From Saccharothrix longispora (GTDB taxonomy: Bacteria; Actinomycetota; Actinomycetes; Mycobacteriales; Pseudonocardiaceae): a stretch of DNA of 64,000 nt. The notes under the pieces were generated by a model that saw only the letters and a list, made by a program, of their open reading frames with translations, made no database searches and was not told the DNA's origin. Positions 52,501 to 61,117 of the stretch are shown here, one piece after another. How positions within the stretch are numbered: the stretch's first letter is position 1; each line of letters starts with the position of its first letter. The stretch is taken from NCBI RefSeq assembly GCF_030852425.1, contig NZ_NSDM01000010.1, positions 186,001 to 250,000 of the forward strand, written 5' to 3'. The position numbers and the translations under genes are program-made.

Positions 52501-55343
52501 AGGTCGAGCGTGCTGGGGCCGTCGCCACCGGTCGCGCCCTCCCCGGCCGCCTGCCCGCTCGCCGCGGACCCCTGCCCGGTGGTGGAGGTGCCGGGCTCGC
52601 CGAGTTCGACCGCCAGGTCGGGGGCGGTCTCGCACGGGTTCGTCAGGAAGGTGAACCCGCCGTCCAGCGGCAGCGGCCGGATCACCCGGCCGGCGAACAA
52701 CGCGCCGGTGTCCACCGCGGCGCCCAGCGCGAAGGCGGCGCCGACGACCGACAGCAGGGAGGTCAGCGAGGTGTTGTCGGTGTCGACCGACAGCACCGGC
52801 GTGCCGGGCGCGATGTCCCGCAGCAGGCCGGCGAGCACCCGCCCGGGACCGACCTCGACCGCGAGGTCCGCGTCACCGGCGGCCTTCGCGGCGGCCTCGT
52901 GGAACCGCACCGGGAACAGGACCTGGTCGCGCAGCAGCTCGCGCAGGTCGGTGCCCGGTTCGAGCAGGTCGCCGGTCACCGTGGACGCCACCGCGCGGGT
53001 GGGTTCGGCGAACGCGAACTCGGTCAGCCGCGAGGTCAGCGCCCGCGACGCGGGCTCGACCAGCGGCGAGTGGAAGGCGTGCGAGACGTTGATCCGGTTC
53101 GCGGTGACACCGGCGGCCCTCGCCCGGTCGCACACGCGGCCCACCGCGGCCTCGTCGCCCGCGATGACCGTCTGCTTCGGCCCGTTGTACCCGGCGATCA
53201 CCACCGGTTCGTCGGCGGACAGCTCCAGGGCCCGCTCCGGCGTGGTCGCGAGACCCGCCATCGCGCCGCCGCCGCGGCTGGCGTTGGCCATGACCTCGCC
53301 ACGCGCCTTCGCCAACCTCAGCACGTCCTCGTCGGACAGCGCGCCGGCCCACGACAGGGCGGTCAGCTCGCCGAGGCTGTGCCCGACCGCCACGTCGGCG
53401 TCGACGCCGAGCCCGCGCAGCACCCGCAGGGCCGCGAGCGACCCGGCGACGATGCGCGGCTGGGCCACCTCGGTGGCGACCTGGTCGCCACCGGACGGCA
53501 GGCCCGCCGCGGCGAACACGGCCTCCGCCTCGGCGAAGCGGCGGCGGATCGCGCCGACCGCGCCGCGGCCGGAGCCCTGGCCCGGGAACAGGTAGGCGAT
53601 CTTCGGCGCGGTGGTCCCCTCGGCGAGGTACACCCCGTCCGCCGTCGCCAGGCGCGTCTCGCCGGCGGCGATCGCGGCGACCAGCCGCGCGATCTTGCCG
53701 ACGGCGTCCTCGGGGCTGCCGGTCACCACCGCGGCGCGGACCGGCCCGCCCGCCAGCCGACCGGACAGCTCCGCGGCCAGGTCGCCCAGCTCCGCGAAGG
53801 ACAGCTTGGCCACCACGTCGACCAGCCCGGTGAGCCGCTCGCGCAGCTCCGCGTGGTCGGCGGCGTCGAACAGCAGCAGCTCGGCGTCCTGCCTGCTGCC
53901 CGTCAACTCCGCGGTCCCGCTCCGCAGCTCCGCGCGCCGCGTCGTGCCGGGCGCCTGCTCCAGCGCGATGTGCGTGTTGATGCCGCCGAAGCCCATGGCC
54001 GACACGCCGGCCCGGATCGGCTGGTCCGCCGGCCAGAGCTCCGGCTCGCGCGGCACGTACAGCGCAGGGGAGTCGCCGGTGAGCTTCGGGTGCGGCTCGT
54101 AGTTCCCGGTGCCCGGCGGGATGACCTGGTGGTGCACGGCCAGCGCCGCCTTGATCACGCCGGCGACACCCGCGGCGGCCTTGGTGTGGCCGATGTTGGC
54201 CTTGAGGGAGCTGATCGCCGCCGGCCGGGCGTCAGGGTCGGACTCGCGCCGGGCCGAGCCGATCGCCTCCAGCTCGGTCGCGTCGCCGAGGGCGGTGCCC
54301 GTGCCGTGGCCCTCGAAGTAGGCGACGGTCTCCACGCCGTACCCGGCGCGGCCGTACGCGCGGCTGATGGCGAGGCGGTGGCCGGCGACCTCGGGCCTGG
54401 TGATGCCGCCCTTGCCGTCCGACGACATGCCCCAGCCGGCGATCGACGCGTAGATCCGCGAACCGCGGGCGATGGCGTCCTCCTCGCGCATCAGCACGAG
54501 GACGCCGGAGCCCTCACCCGGCCAGAAGCCGTTCGAGTCGGCGTCGTACACCTTCATCTCGCCCGTGGCCAGCGCGCCGGTCTTGGCGAACCCGATCACC
54601 TCGAACGGGTCGATGGACAGGTCCACGCCACCGGCGAGGCAGACGTCCAGGTCGCCGTCGCTCAACGCCTTGGCCGCGGTCGTGATCGACAGCAGCGACG
54701 ACGAGCAGGCGCCGTCGACGGTGAAGCCGCCACCGCGCAGGTCGAAGTAGTTGCAGATCCGGCCCGCGATGGTGTTGGCGAGCCCACCCGCGAGGGTGTC
54801 CTCGTCGATCGCCGGGAACGGTGCCTTGTAGGCCGGTTCGAGGTCGCGCAGGAACGCGGCCGTCTCGTCGTCGTCCCAGCCCTTCGCGGACAGCGCGGCC
54901 GCGAGCGTGCGCCGCACGTACGGCCAGCGCAGCCGCATCAGGTTCGCCCGCGAGAACTCGCCGGTGAGGCTGTTGCCGAGGACGACGCCGGTGGCCTGCC
55001 GCGGCAAGCCCTCCGCGTTGGGGAAACCGGCGTCGGCCAGGGCGTTCGCCGCCACGTCCAACGCCAGCCAGTGGGTGAGGTCGGTCGACCGGTAGGTGCT
55101 GCCCGCCACCTTGTACTTGAGCCGGTCGAACTCGAAGTCGCGCAGCACCGCCGCTTTCGTGGAGTAGAAGCGATCCGGTGCGCTCCGGTCCGGCGAGTAG
55201 TAATCCGCTTGGTTCATTCGCTGGTCGGGCAGCCTGCGGAAAGCACGGCGCCCGGCCAGGACGTTCTCCCAGAGGTCTTGGGTGCTGGAGGCGTCGGGGT
55301 AACGAAGCCCGATGCCAACGATCGCGATCCGCTCGGTGCTCAA
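49515..55343 (-). CDS. pksE: Enediyne iterative type I polyketide synthase (PksE)
   Basis: About 1942 aa with the enediyne PKSE order. Approximate domains: KS 1-440 (C213 in GACSSSL), AT 530-850 (GHSLGE, Ser 656), ACP 930-1010 (DLHLSSITVG, carrier Ser at 977 or 978), KR 1080-1400 (TGGAKGIT), DH 1450-1700 (HALDGDLLFP, His 1496), and a C-terminal phosphopantetheinyl transferase domain 1780-1942 (GCDVEAATP, then LECLRKTG). The FRRLPDQRM stretch near the start is typical. All catalytic residues look intact. The start is uncertain: TTG 55343 gives the family-like MSTERIAIVG opening, while GTG 55370 and GTG 55409 add short extensions. It makes the linear polyene precursor of the enediyne core. Confidence 0.96.
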   Translation of the reverse strand: MSTERIAIVGIGLRYPDASSTQDLWENVLAGRRAFRRLPDQRMNQADYYSPDRSAPDRFYSTKAAVLRDFEFDRLKYKVAGSTYRSTDLTHWLALDVAANALADAGFPNAEGLPRQATGVVLGNSLTGEFSRANLMRLRWPYVRRTLAAALSAKGWDDDETAAFLRDLEPAYKAPFPAIDEDTLAGGLANTIAGRICNYFDLRGGGFTVDGACSSSLLSITTAAKALSDGDLDVCLAGGVDLSIDPFEVIGFAKTGALATGEMKVYDADSNGFWPGEGSGVLVLMREEDAIARGSRIYASIAGWGMSSDGKGGITRPEVAGHRLAISRAYGRAGYGVETVAYFEGHGTGTALGDATELEAIGSARRESDPDARPAAISSLKANIGHTKAAAGVAGVIKAALAVHHQVIPPGTGNYEPHPKLTGDSPALYVPREPELWPADQPIRAGVSAMGFGGINTHIALEQAPGTTRRAELRSGTAELTGSRQDAELLLFDAADHAELRERLTGLVDVVAKLSFAELGDLAAELSGRLAGGPVRAAVVTGSPEDAVGKIARLVAAIAAGETRLATADGVYLAEGTTAPKIAYLFPGQGSGRGAVGAIRRRFAEAEAVFAAAGLPSGGDQVATEVAQPRIVAGSLAALRVLRGLGVDADVAVGHSLGELTALSWAGALSDEDVLRLAKARGEVMANASRGGGAMAGLATTPERALELSADEPVVIAGYNGPKQTVIAGDEAAVGRVCDRARAAGVTANRINVSHAFHSPLVEPASRALTSRLTEFAFAEPTRAVASTVTGDLLEPGTDLRELLRDQVLFPVRFHEAAAKAAGDADLAVEVGPGRVLAGLLRDIAPGTPVLSVDTDNTSLTSLLSVVGAAFALGAAVDTGALFAGRVIRPLPLDGGFTFLTNPCETAPDLAVELGEPGTSTTGQGSAASGQAAGEGATGGDGPSTLDLLRELAAERVELPLETVAATTHPLDDLHLSSITVGQLVNDVTSRLGLPTLEATTSFATVTLGELADLIDELAESAQGGNTGRDNEVAGVGQWVRPFSVDYVPARAPRVEVGTGPAGTWRAFAPAGHPLAERLRVALDEAGIGDGVLLCLPDSGEEHVGLMLAAGQAATAAPPGTRFVVVQHRYGASGLARTAFLEADGLATTIVSLPDLAPKTAAEIDEAVRKVVVEAAATTTFSEVRYDADGRRTAPVLTVLQSPAEPRTGTPLDSSDVLLVTGGAKGITAECALVMAVDSGAKLALIGRDAPADDEEISANLARMAAAGVACRYERADVTDPEQVAAAVARFEAALGPITGVMHGAGRNEPAALGNLTEERFRQTLAVKITGLRSVLDAVDQDRIKLLVTFGSIIGRAGLRGEAHYSTANDWMSELTVDFQRAHPGARALAMEWSVWSGAGMGERLGVVEALARDGITPVSVEEGLRVLRQVLADASAGPVVTITGRLGGLATLPLDTSKELPLSRFVDRVLLHYPDVELVTEVELSAGSDPYLSDHALDGDLLFPAVVGMEAMAQVATAVLGRTGTPLLQDVEFLRPIVVRPGSTTTVRLAALVRDTETVTVAIRAKDTGFSADHFRATLRFPRPAPPDQGTTRAVTQLPPVPLDPITELYGGVMFQGKRFQRVLGYRRASARHAVADLSTTSPAPWFAAYLPQEQVLADPGTRDAVMHALQCCVPDATLLPQGVDRLYLAEPSEQQVEYVVLDAHERSQDGDSYVYDIDVLEPSGRVVERWEGLMLRAVRQKDSSGPWVPAMLSGYLERALERVLGGGRAVVVEPDPRTGEPADRRTQTRLAASRALGRSVEVRYRPDGKPEVDGASISASHGAGVSLVVTGPGTLGCDVEAATPRNDWDWVSLLGKNLFRVRDLVVAESGEDPSTAGTRLWSALECLRKTGTTTRDLVVDRITPDGWVVFSTGDVRVATWATTLNDLSDPVVFAVLSEGR

Positions 55344-55710
55344 CCTGTACCGCCCATTCTCGACGACCACTCGGCTCAAATCGGCGCGCAGAATTGCGCC
55401 GCGCCGCACACGCGGCAGGAAGCCGAGTCCGACGACAGTCCTCGACGCGCGTTCTTTCCCATCGAGGTTGCCTCAGTGGTGCGGCGCCTGCCATCTCCCC
55501 GTGTGCCGTCCGAGCGCGTCGAAAGGGTGCGTCCGCACGCCGGTGGATATGTGTGATGTCCATTGTCCGTTCGCCCCCGTGTCGCGCGTCCCGTCGCCGG
55601 CCCGCCGCGGGTGCGATCCAGCACGTTTGAAGTCGTAAGCGGTCCGACGTCGTGTGACGATCGACGGCGGAAATCACCACGCCGTTCCCGATGATGGTTA
55701 GGGGAATGAC
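55344..55710. promoter_or_regulatory. Divergent promoter region of the two enediyne operons
   Basis: About 370 bases between the leftward PksE-E10 operon and the rightward E3-E4-E5 operon, less if PksE starts upstream of 55343. AT-richer pockets lie near 55620-55710. This is the place to expect pathway-regulator sites shared by both operons. I cannot identify a clear heptamer repeat by eye. Confidence 0.55.
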
Positions 55711-56700
55711 TTGACCAGTTCATGGCGGGCGCTGCGGCGACGCCTTCTCACACCGAGCACCGCCGAGACGAGTCTTGACAAGCGCGGCTTCCACAAGAAA
55801 AGCCCGGCTGCCCAGGAACGGCTCGAGACCGTCGGGAAGACATTCCTCACCGGTTACGCCCACGCCGTCGAGGCGCGGACGCCGGCCGAGGCCGAGGCGC
55901 GGGTGGAGGAGTTGCCCGACTGGTTGCGCGGCTTCGCCTACGAGGGCGCGGGCATGGGCCTCGCGATGCTCGACGGGCTGCCGTTCGGCCGTTCGGACAA
56001 CGTCAGCCGGTTCCTGGCGACCCCGGTGGGCGCGAGGTACCAGTACCTCGCCTACGTGGGGATCGGCTGGGCGATGGCGCGGCTCCCGCGCTTCCGCTGG
56101 CCGAAGCCGACGTCGCTGGACCCGGTGCTGGCGCCGCTGGTGCTCGACGGCTACGGCTTCCACCAGGCCTACTTCCACACGGCCCGGTACGTCGATGCCC
56201 AGTACCAGGACCCGAAGTTCCCGTGGCCCGGCGGTCCGCACGGCGACTACGCCAACCACGCGATCGACCAGGGCATCGGCCGCGCCTCGTGGTTCGTCCG
56301 CGGCACCGACCCCGTCCTGGTCGCCGACCTGGTCGACTCGTTCCCCGCGGCGCGGCGCGACGACCTGTGGAGCGGGATCGGGCTCGCGGCCACCTACGCG
56401 GGCGGCGGGGACGACCCGGCCGCGGCCGAGCGCGACCTGCGCACGCTGGTCGCCCGCGCGGGCGACCACCGCGGCAACCTCGCGCAGGGCAGCGCGTTCG
56501 CCGCCCACGCGCGGGTGCGCGCCGGCATCGTCCCGGCGCACTCGGTCCTGGCCACCAGGGTGTTCTGCGGCATGACCCCGCAGGAGGCGGCGGGGCTCGC
56601 CGACGAATGCCGCCCCGACCACCGGGCGGGCGGCGACAAACCGGCGTACGAGGTCTGGCGGCAACGGCTCGCCGACGCGCTCGTCACCACGGAGGTGTGA
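55711..56700 (+). CDS. unbL: Enediyne biosynthesis protein E3 / UnbL (DUF1702)
   Basis: A 329-aa protein of the enediyne-conserved E3/UnbL family. It starts at TTG 55711 with AGGGGAA just upstream. Family-like segments include RALRRRLLTPSTAETSLDKR at the start, FLTGYAHAVEA, FAYEGAGMGLAMLDGL, and the central YGFHQAYFHTARYVD. No catalytic motif is known to me; the family is required for or always associated with enediyne core production. It is the first gene of the operon E3-E4-E5-P450-methyltransferase-AhpD-like. Only seven bases separate it from E4. Confidence 0.92.
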   Translation: MTSSWRALRRRLLTPSTAETSLDKRGFHKKSPAAQERLETVGKTFLTGYAHAVEARTPAEAEARVEELPDWLRGFAYEGAGMGLAMLDGLPFGRSDNVSRFLATPVGARYQYLAYVGIGWAMARLPRFRWPKPTSLDPVLAPLVLDGYGFHQAYFHTARYVDAQYQDPKFPWPGGPHGDYANHAIDQGIGRASWFVRGTDPVLVADLVDSFPAARRDDLWSGIGLAATYAGGGDDPAAAERDLRTLVARAGDHRGNLAQGSAFAAHARVRAGIVPAHSVLATRVFCGMTPQEAAGLADECRPDHRAGGDKPAYEVWRQRLADALVTTEV

Positions 56701-56706
56701 ACAGAG

Positions 56707-58668
56707 ATGTTTGGCATGCTGCGCAGGCAGTTGACCGGAGTCATCGCGCTCGTGGTCGTCGTCGTTTCCTACTTCGTGGTCAGCCTGCCGCAGAGCTCGG
56801 CGGAGACCAGGAACGAGATGGCGGCCAAGTACGGGTTCGCCGAGCACGGGGTCGCGCTACCCGCGTCGGACAAGCAGCAGTCGATCCGACCGGTCAACCA
56901 GGCGTACAAGCACATCGACGCCTGGATCTCCTCGGTCGGCGCCGCGGTCGCGATGAACGACCTGGACGGCGACGGCCTGCCCAACGACCTGTGCGTGGTC
57001 GACCCGCGCACCGACCAGGTGATCGTCACCCCGGTCCCAGACGAGCGCGGTGACCGGTACCAGCCGTTCGAGCTCACCCCGGACCCGCTGCCGGTCAACG
57101 ACGTGATGGCCCCGATGGGCTGCGTGCCCGCCGACCTCAACGAGGACGGCAGGCTGGACCTGCTGATCTACATGTGGGGCCGCACCCCGGTCATCCACCT
57201 GCAGACGGCGGACCGCACCGACCTGTCCGCGGACGCGTTCGTGGCGGTCGAGGCGGTGGCCGGCGACAACGCCGGCCCGGACGGGCGCTACGACGGCCCG
57301 CAGTGGAACTCCAACGCCGCCACGGTCGCGGACTTCGACGGGGACGGCCACGACGACATCTTCGTCGGCAACTACTTCCCCGACAGCCCGGTCCTCGACC
57401 CGACCAAGGACGGGGGAGTGGAGATGAACCACTCCCTGTCGCACGCGCAGAACGGCGGCGGCAAGCACATCCTGCTGTGCAAGGGCGCGACGGCGGGCGC
57501 GAAGCCGACCGTGGACTTCGAGGCGGTGCCGGACGACGCGCTGCCCGAGGAGGCCCGCAACGGCTGGACCCTCGCGGTCAGCGCCAACGACGTCGACGGC
57601 GACCTGCTGCCCGAGCTGTACATCGCGAACGACTTCGGCCAGGACCGGCTGCTGCACAACAGGTCCGAGCCGGGCAAGGTGAGCTTCGCCAACGTCAAGA
57701 CGAGCCGCACCCCCGGCACGCCGAAGTCCAAGCGGATCGGCGACGACTCGTTCAAGGGCATGGGCGTCGACTTCGGCGACACCGACCACGACGGCCTCTA
57801 CGACCTGTTCGTGTCGAACCTGACGGTCGGGTGGGGCATCGTCGAGAGCAACTTCCACTACGTCAACACCGCCAAGGACAAGACGGACCTCCAGGCGCAG
57901 CTGCGGGACGGCACGGCGCCGTTCGAGGACGTCAGCGGCGAGAACGGCACCGCGTGGTCCGGTTGGTCGTGGGACAACAAGCTCGCCGACTTCACCAACC
58001 GCGGTGAACTCGACATCGCCGTGACGAACGGCTTCGTCCGGGGCGCCACGAACCGCTGGCCGCAGCTCCAGGAGCTGGCGATGTCCAACGACGCGCTGGT
58101 GTCCAACCCGTTCTTCTGGCCCAACACGAACGCGGGCGACGACCTCGCGGGCAGCGAGACGCTGCACTTCTTCGTCAAGGGCGAGGACGGCCGCTACACC
58201 GACCTGGCGCCCGAGCTGGGGCTGGCCGTGCCGATCCCGACCCGCGGCATCGCCACCGGCGACGCGGACGGGGACGGCCTGCTCGACTTCGCGGTGGCCC
58301 GCCAGTTCGACGAGCCGGTGTACTACCACAACGAGGCGCCCGAGCCGGGCGGCTACCTGAACCTGTCGCTGACCCGCGAGCAGGCGCCGAGCACCGGCGC
58401 CGCGCCGGCACCGGGTTCGCCGGCCACCGGCGCGCAGGTCACGGTGACCACGGCCGACGGCAAGAAGTACGTCCAGCGGGTCGACGGCGGCAGCGGTCAC
58501 GGCGGCAAGCGCAGCACCGAGGTCCACATCGGGCTCGGTGACGCGGCGGGCGACGTCCAGGTGTGCCTGGAGTGGCGTGACCGCCAGGGCGAGGTCCACA
58601 AGCAGGAGTTCGAGCTCGGCCAGGGCAAGCACGAGTTCGTGCTCGGCGACTCGGCCGAGGAGAAGTGA
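56707..58668 (+). CDS. unbV: Enediyne biosynthesis protein E4 / UnbV (FG-GAP repeats, ASPIC/UnbV domain)
   Basis: A 653-aa protein. A single N-terminal hydrophobic segment (about residues 9-28) probably anchors or exports it. At least seven FG-GAP/VCBS-type calcium-binding loops follow (DLDGDGLPND, DLNEDGRLDL, DFDGDGHDDI, DVDGDLLPEL, DTDHDGLYDL, DFTNRGELDI, DADGDGLLDF), which predict a beta-propeller. The last 100 residues form the ASPIC/UnbV domain (GAQVTVTTADGKKY, then HIGLGDA). This is the conserved UnbV protein of enediyne clusters; an extracytoplasmic place is implied by the signal and calcium loops. Its end is 8 bases before the start of E5. Confidence 0.94.
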   Translation: MFGMLRRQLTGVIALVVVVVSYFVVSLPQSSAETRNEMAAKYGFAEHGVALPASDKQQSIRPVNQAYKHIDAWISSVGAAVAMNDLDGDGLPNDLCVVDPRTDQVIVTPVPDERGDRYQPFELTPDPLPVNDVMAPMGCVPADLNEDGRLDLLIYMWGRTPVIHLQTADRTDLSADAFVAVEAVAGDNAGPDGRYDGPQWNSNAATVADFDGDGHDDIFVGNYFPDSPVLDPTKDGGVEMNHSLSHAQNGGGKHILLCKGATAGAKPTVDFEAVPDDALPEEARNGWTLAVSANDVDGDLLPELYIANDFGQDRLLHNRSEPGKVSFANVKTSRTPGTPKSKRIGDDSFKGMGVDFGDTDHDGLYDLFVSNLTVGWGIVESNFHYVNTAKDKTDLQAQLRDGTAPFEDVSGENGTAWSGWSWDNKLADFTNRGELDIAVTNGFVRGATNRWPQLQELAMSNDALVSNPFFWPNTNAGDDLAGSETLHFFVKGEDGRYTDLAPELGLAVPIPTRGIATGDADGDGLLDFAVARQFDEPVYYHNEAPEPGGYLNLSLTREQAPSTGAAPAPGSPATGAQVTVTTADGKKYVQRVDGGSGHGGKRSTEVHIGLGDAAGDVQVCLEWRDRQGEVHKQEFELGQGKHEFVLGDSAEEK

Positions 58669-58676
58669 GGACGGAT

Positions 58677-59708
58677 ATGGTTGTCCAGGACGCGAAGCTC
58701 AACGGGAAGCCGCCCGCCGGGGGGCCTCCGCAGCACAACCCCAAGGTGATCAAGGCGCTCCGCAGGTTCGCCATCTCGATCACGATCTTCAACACCGCCG
58801 GTTACCTCTTCCTCGGGTTCGAGCAGCCGTGGATCTGGCCCTTCGTGGCCGTCGCCACCGGCTACGCGGTCGAGCTGGCGCTGGAGACCATCGGCGCCAA
58901 GGTCGAGGGGCGGGCGCCCCGCTACGCGGGCGGCGGTTTCAAGGGACTGGTGGAGTTCCTGCTCCCGACGCACATCACCGCCATCGCGCTGAACATGCTG
59001 ATCTACGTCAACGACCGGATCTGGGTGATGATGTTCGCGGTCACCCTGGCGGTGGCGGCGAAGTGGATCCTGCGCGCCCCGGTGCGCGGCAGGCTGCGGC
59101 ACTACATGAACCCGTCCAACTTCGGGATCCTGATGGTGCTCATCCTGTTCCCGTGGGGCAGCATCGCGCCGCCGTACCACTTCACCGAGGGCCTGAACGA
59201 CTGGGGCAGCTGGATCCTGCCCGGCATCATCATCATCACGGGCACGATGCTGAACGCGAAGCTGACCGACCGCATGTGGCTGATCTTCGGTTGGTTGAGC
59301 TTCTTCGCGCTCCAGGCGATCGTCCGCGGCATCCTGTTCGACACGTCGATCCCCGGCGGGCTCGCGGTCATGACCGGCGTGGCGTTCATCCTCTACACCA
59401 ACTACATGGTGACCGACCCCGGCACGACGCCGTCCAAGCCCGCCGCGCAGTTCGCGTTCGGCGCGGGCGTGGCGGTCGCCTACGGGATGTTCATGGTCAT
59501 GCACATCGCCTACGGCCTGTTCATCGCCACGGCGCTCGTGTGCCTGGTCCGCGGCATGTTCCTGTGGGGCCTGCACTTCGTGGACAAGGCGGCGAAGGAG
59601 CGCGCCGCGGCCGAGCAGGCGAAGAACGAGGCCGCGCCGCCGATCGTGGTGGTCTCCGAGAACGGCGACTCGGCGGGCAAGCACGCCGCGCGCCCGGCCG
59701 TGGCATGA
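58677..59708 (+). CDS. unbU: Enediyne biosynthesis protein E5 / UnbU (membrane protein)
   Basis: A 343-aa integral membrane protein with about eight hydrophobic segments, starting near AISITIFNTAGYLFLG and ending near HIAYGLFIATALV. ATG 58677 is chosen over GTG 58665 because GTGAGG lies a proper distance before it. It contains the conserved MNPSNFGI stretch, which resembles the flavin-attachment region of RnfD/NqrB-type membrane proteins; this is only a resemblance. UnbU is one of the three unknown-function proteins present in every enediyne cassette. Its stop overlaps the start of the P450 gene by 4 bp (ATGA), so they are coupled. Confidence 0.93.
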   Translation: MVVQDAKLNGKPPAGGPPQHNPKVIKALRRFAISITIFNTAGYLFLGFEQPWIWPFVAVATGYAVELALETIGAKVEGRAPRYAGGGFKGLVEFLLPTHITAIALNMLIYVNDRIWVMMFAVTLAVAAKWILRAPVRGRLRHYMNPSNFGILMVLILFPWGSIAPPYHFTEGLNDWGSWILPGIIIITGTMLNAKLTDRMWLIFGWLSFFALQAIVRGILFDTSIPGGLAVMTGVAFILYTNYMVTDPGTTPSKPAAQFAFGAGVAVAYGMFMVMHIAYGLFIATALVCLVRGMFLWGLHFVDKAAKERAAAEQAKNEAAPPIVVVSENGDSAGKHAARPAVA

Positions 59709-61084
59709 CGACGAGCGGTGGCCGAGTGCCCCCGGGGCCGCCCAGGCGGGCGGCCCTGGGCATCCTGCGCCAGCTCCGCGCGGACCGCCTCGGCCTGATG
59801 AGCGAGGCGGTCCGCGAGTACGGCGACGCGGTGCGGGTGGCGATCGGTCCGAAGAAGCTCTACATCTTCAACCACCCCGACCACGCCAAGCACGTCCTGG
59901 CGGACAATGCGGCGAACTACCACAAGGGCATCGGCTACACCGAGGCCAAGCGCGCGCTGGGCGACGGGCTGCTGACCAGCGAGGGCGACCTGTGGAAGGA
60001 GCAGCGGCGCACCATCCAGCCGGTGTTCCAGCACAAGCGGATCGCGGGCCAGGCGGACGTCATCGTCGAGGAGGCGCTCGGGCTGGTCGCGCGGCTGCGC
60101 GCCCACCTGGGCGCCGCCCGACCGGTCGACGTGCTGTCCGAGGTCACGGCGCTCACCCTCGGCGTGCTCGGCAGGACGCTGCTCGACGCCGACCTCGGCG
60201 AGTTCGACTCGGTGGGCCACTCGTTCGAGGCCGTGCAGGACCAGGCCATGTTCGAGATGGAGACGCTCGGCATGATCCCCCGGTGGCTCCCGCTGAAGGG
60301 GCAGCGGGCGTTCCGCTGGGCCCGGAGCGACCTCCAGCGGATCGTGGGCGCCCTGGTGGCGCAGCGGAAGGCGAACCCGGTCGAGTCCGGGGACGACGTG
60401 CTGACGCGGCTCATCGCCTCCACCGCCAAGGAGGGCGACCGGCGGGTCGCCGACCGCCGCATGCAGGACGAGCTGGTGACGCTGCTGCTGGCCGGTCACG
60501 AGACCACGGCCAGCACGGTCGGCTGGACGCTGGACCTCGTGGGCAGGCACCCGGAGGTCCGGGAGCGGCTGCACGAGGAGGCGGTGGCGGTGTACGGCGA
60601 CCGCCGCCCGTCCTACGCGGACCTGACCAGGCTGCGGTACACGAACATGGTGCTCCAGGAGGCGATGCGCCTGCACCCGCCGGTGTGGATCCTGCCCCGG
60701 CGCGCGCTCGCCGAGGACGAGGTGGGCGGCTACCGCGTGCCGGCCGGCGCCGAGGTCCTGATCTGCCCGTACACCCTGCACCGGCACCCGAGGTACTGGC
60801 CGGAGCCGGAGCGGTTCATCCCGGAGCGGTTCGAACCGGGGGTCCAGACCGACCGGCCGCGCTACGCGCACATCCCGTTCGGCGCCGGCCCCCGGTTCTG
60901 CGTCGGCAACCACCTGGGGACGATGGAGGCCGCCTTCATCATCTCCACGCTGATGCGCGACCTGAAGCTCGAACCGGTGCCCGGTTACCGGGTCAAGCCG
61001 GAGCCCATGATGTCGCTCCGCCTCGGCGGTGGCCTCCCCATGACCGTCCGCGACTGGCCCGCGCCCACCAGCCGGGCGGCCTGA
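59705..61084 (+). CDS. Cytochrome P450 of the enediyne operon
   Basis: A 459-aa P450 with I-helix AGHETTAS, the K-helix ExxR pair in QEAMRLHPP, and the haem loop FGAGPRFCVG with the axial Cys. Its length and PERFxPERF motif place it with the longer CYP102/CYP4-like bacterial P450s rather than the 400-aa actinomycete class of the enzyme at 38223. It overlaps the E5 stop by 4 bp. P450s directly coupled to E5 are plausible oxidases of the enediyne core (compare the P450 SgcE7 in C-1027), but whether this is an orthologue cannot be decided from the sequence alone. No redox partner is encoded nearby. Confidence 0.93.
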   Translation: MTTSGGRVPPGPPRRAALGILRQLRADRLGLMSEAVREYGDAVRVAIGPKKLYIFNHPDHAKHVLADNAANYHKGIGYTEAKRALGDGLLTSEGDLWKEQRRTIQPVFQHKRIAGQADVIVEEALGLVARLRAHLGAARPVDVLSEVTALTLGVLGRTLLDADLGEFDSVGHSFEAVQDQAMFEMETLGMIPRWLPLKGQRAFRWARSDLQRIVGALVAQRKANPVESGDDVLTRLIASTAKEGDRRVADRRMQDELVTLLLAGHETTASTVGWTLDLVGRHPEVRERLHEEAVAVYGDRRPSYADLTRLRYTNMVLQEAMRLHPPVWILPRRALAEDEVGGYRVPAGAEVLICPYTLHRHPRYWPEPERFIPERFEPGVQTDRPRYAHIPFGAGPRFCVGNHLGTMEAAFIISTLMRDLKLEPVPGYRVKPEPMMSLRLGGGLPMTVRDWPAPTSRAA

Positions 61085-61117
61085 GCGGTCCGACCTCCCG
61101 GAAAGTCGGTGAACACC

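Noticed and set aside
49875-55556. A frame of nearly 1,900 codons on the + strand opposite PksE
   Set aside because: Shadow of the enediyne PKS. There is no recognisable motif and the composition is unlike a protein.
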